From the NCBI RefSeq assembly GCF_003854935.1, contig NZ_CP033970.1:1798001-1862000 (forward strand): 64,000 nt of DNA, given 5' to 3'. The notes beneath the pieces are model-generated. The model was not told the origin of the DNA, did no database searches, and saw only the letters and a program-made list of their open reading frames with translations. How positions within the stretch are numbered: position 1 is the first letter of the stretch; each line of letters begins with the position of its first letter. Origin of the DNA: Cupriavidus pauculus. Lineage in GTDB: Bacteria; Pseudomonadota; Gammaproteobacteria; Burkholderiales; Burkholderiaceae. Shown here piece by piece: positions 62,973 to 64,000 of this stretch. Position numbers and translations under genes: made by a program.

Positions 62973-64000
62973 AGCCGCTCCACCGCGCGCCGCAGCGCGG
63001 CCCGGCTGGCGTCGACGGTGACACGCAGCGCGTCGATGGCCTGCCGGTCGCGCGCCAGTTCGTCGAGCTGGTCGGCCACCTGCTGCCGCACCAGCGCGGG
63101 GGCCGGCCCGCCGGCCGACTGCCGCGCCGCCACGCCCTGCACGGGATCGAGACAACGCGCCACGACCTCTGCATCGACGTCCAGCGCCCGGCCCGTGTGC
63201 GCGGCGGCGGCCCGGTTCACCATGCCGCTGTCGATCTCGCTGGCCGGCAGGTGGCGGTCGAGCGCCTCGCGCACCACGGCGCCGACCACGTGGTGCGCCT
63301 CGCGGAACGACATGCCGGCGTCGCGCACCAGCATGTCCGCCAGATCGGTGGCCGACGAGAAATCGCAGCGGGCCCGGTCCAGCATGTTTGCGCGACGCGG
63401 CGTGGCGGTCTGCAGCACCAGCTTCAGCAGGCTCGCGCAGCGCAGCGCCTCGTCGGTGGCGTCCCAGAAGCCGCGCATGCTTTCGCGGTTGCCGTCGCCG
63501 GAATGCGTGAAATGGCTGCCCTTGAGCGCCGCCAGCGACGCCGTGAGCATGCCGATCATGTGGCCACCCTTGCCCTTCAGGTACTCCAGCACCACCGGGT
63601 TTTTCTTCTGCGGCATGATGCTCGACGTGCCAGCCACGCTGTCCGGAAAGTCGATCAGCCCGAACTCGGGCGTGGCCCAGACGTAGAGGTCCTGCGCCAC
63701 GCGGCCCCAGGTGACCGTGGCGATGGCCATGGCCGACAGGATCTCCCAGGCGAAGTCGCGCGACGCCACCGCATCGAGCGCGTTCGGCGCGTAGGTGCCA
63801 AAGCCCAGCCAGCGGGCCGTGGCCGCCCGGTCGATCGGAAACGCGGTGCCGGCCAGCGCGCCGGCGCCCAGCGGGCAGGCGTCCAGCCGGTCCAGCGCCT
63901 GGCGCAGCCGCGCGATGTCGCGCCCCAGCGCCTGCGCCACGCCGCACAGGTAGTAGCCATACGTGATCGGCTGCGCGGCCTGCAGGTGCGTGTAGCCGGG
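62957..64000 (-). CDS. argH: Argininosuccinate lyase-like protein, 5' part outside window
   Basis: The C-terminal 347 residues of a fumarase/aspartase-superfamily enzyme that cleaves argininosuccinate to arginine and fumarate. At the window edge it reads PGYTHLQAAQPITYGYYL, and further on AGTSSIMPQKKNPVVLEYLK, the signature with the catalytic Ser and the KKNP lysine; DMLVRDAGMSFREAHHVVG follows as in lyases. The N-terminus (about 150 residues) lies right of the window. Its 3' end overlaps the SDR stop by 16 bases. It may be an argH paralog with another role, since it lies among catabolic genes. Confidence 0.85.
   Translation of the reverse strand, partial: PGYTHLQAAQPITYGYYLCGVAQALGRDIARLRQALDRLDACPLGAGALAGTAFPIDRAATARWLGFGTYAPNALDAVASRDFAWEILSAMAIATVTWGRVAQDLYVWATPEFGLIDFPDSVAGTSSIMPQKKNPVVLEYLKGKGGHMIGMLTASLAALKGSHFTHSGDGNRESMRGFWDATDEALRCASLLKLVLQTATPRRANMLDRARCDFSSATDLADMLVRDAGMSFREAHHVVGAVVREALDRHLPASEIDSGMVNRAAAAHTGRALDVDAEVVARCLDPVQGVAARQSAGGPAPALVRQQVADQLDELARDRQAIDALRVTVDASRAALRRAVERLQSLA

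Noticed and set aside
61104-63947. A single 947-residue protein including the GlxA-like regulator
   Set aside because: The upstream two thirds are antisense or out of frame over the SDR and argH genes; regulator homology starts at 62045.

Overview
The window is about 66% GC and reads as a Betaproteobacterium of the Burkholderiales, most likely Cupriavidus/Ralstonia-like. The inference rests on three orphan Bug/TctC-type receptors, a Gram-negative porin of the burkholderial type, many LysR/TetR/GntR/AraC-controlled catabolic modules, recurrent GGAGACA-type ribosome binding sites, and a primary-type RpoD gene without the usual rpsU-dnaG neighbours. That mixture suggests a secondary chromosome (chromid) or an accessory-rich part of a chromosome. 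No rRNA, tRNA, CRISPR array or insertion sequence was recognised.

Layout. 0-5.2 kb: sugar-acid genes (uronate-dehydrogenase-like SDR, SMP-30 lactonase), a glycoside-hydrolase lipoprotein, a 5'-truncated TetR relic and an NDH-2-like flavoprotein. 5.2-25.6 kb: a large aromatic-catabolism region. It holds two extradiol-type VOC proteins, two fumarylacetoacetate-hydrolase-family proteins, an FAD monooxygenase with a receptor and a porin, and a seven-gene operon (13.3-21.0 kb). That operon carries a two-component flavin monooxygenase, its own pyruvate-dehydrogenase E1 and E2, a VOC protein, an FAH protein and a SnoaL-like protein. A divergent acetolactate-synthase-like gene and a phenol-MetA-type outer-membrane protein follow. 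Three related TetR regulators sit inside the region and the same TGACAGA..GTCA operator-like motif recurs at four places, which suggests one regulatory family for the whole block.

25.7-34.4 kb: an MFS transporter, an orphan receptor, two SDRs each paired with a divergent regulator, a YecA/SEC-C protein and a lower-GC hypothetical gene. 34.4-42.7 kb: small conserved proteins, RpoD, a GntR-controlled enoyl-CoA hydratase/Bug receptor/CoA-transferase operon with a perfect palindromic operator, a hypothetical gene behind a LexA-type box, and a secreted repeat protein. 42.9-50.8 kb: a double-domain KaiC-like ATPase with a stand-alone response regulator, a TonB receptor with a Fur-like box, an ArnT-like glycosyltransferase, a LysR regulator and a PilZ protein. 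50.9-56.9 kb: a tyrosine recombinase with a dif-like palindrome just upstream, a universal stress protein, an L,D-transpeptidase, a Tat-exported DUF882 protein and a MocR regulator. 57.0-64.0 kb: a degradative HMG-CoA reductase with a TctA-family permease (probable mevalonate use), a VapBC module with a perfect 12-bp inverted repeat, a GlxA-like AraC regulator, an SDR, and the 3' part of an argininosuccinate-lyase gene running off the right edge.

How they may work together (inference): in the 5-25 kb block, ring hydroxylation (FAD and FMN/FAD-reductase monooxygenases), extradiol cleavage (VOC) and acylpyruvate hydrolysis (FAH) would release pyruvate, which the operon-borne E1/E2 could turn into acetyl-CoA using a chromosomal E3. 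Uptake would be served by the porin, the MetA-type channel and the receptor.
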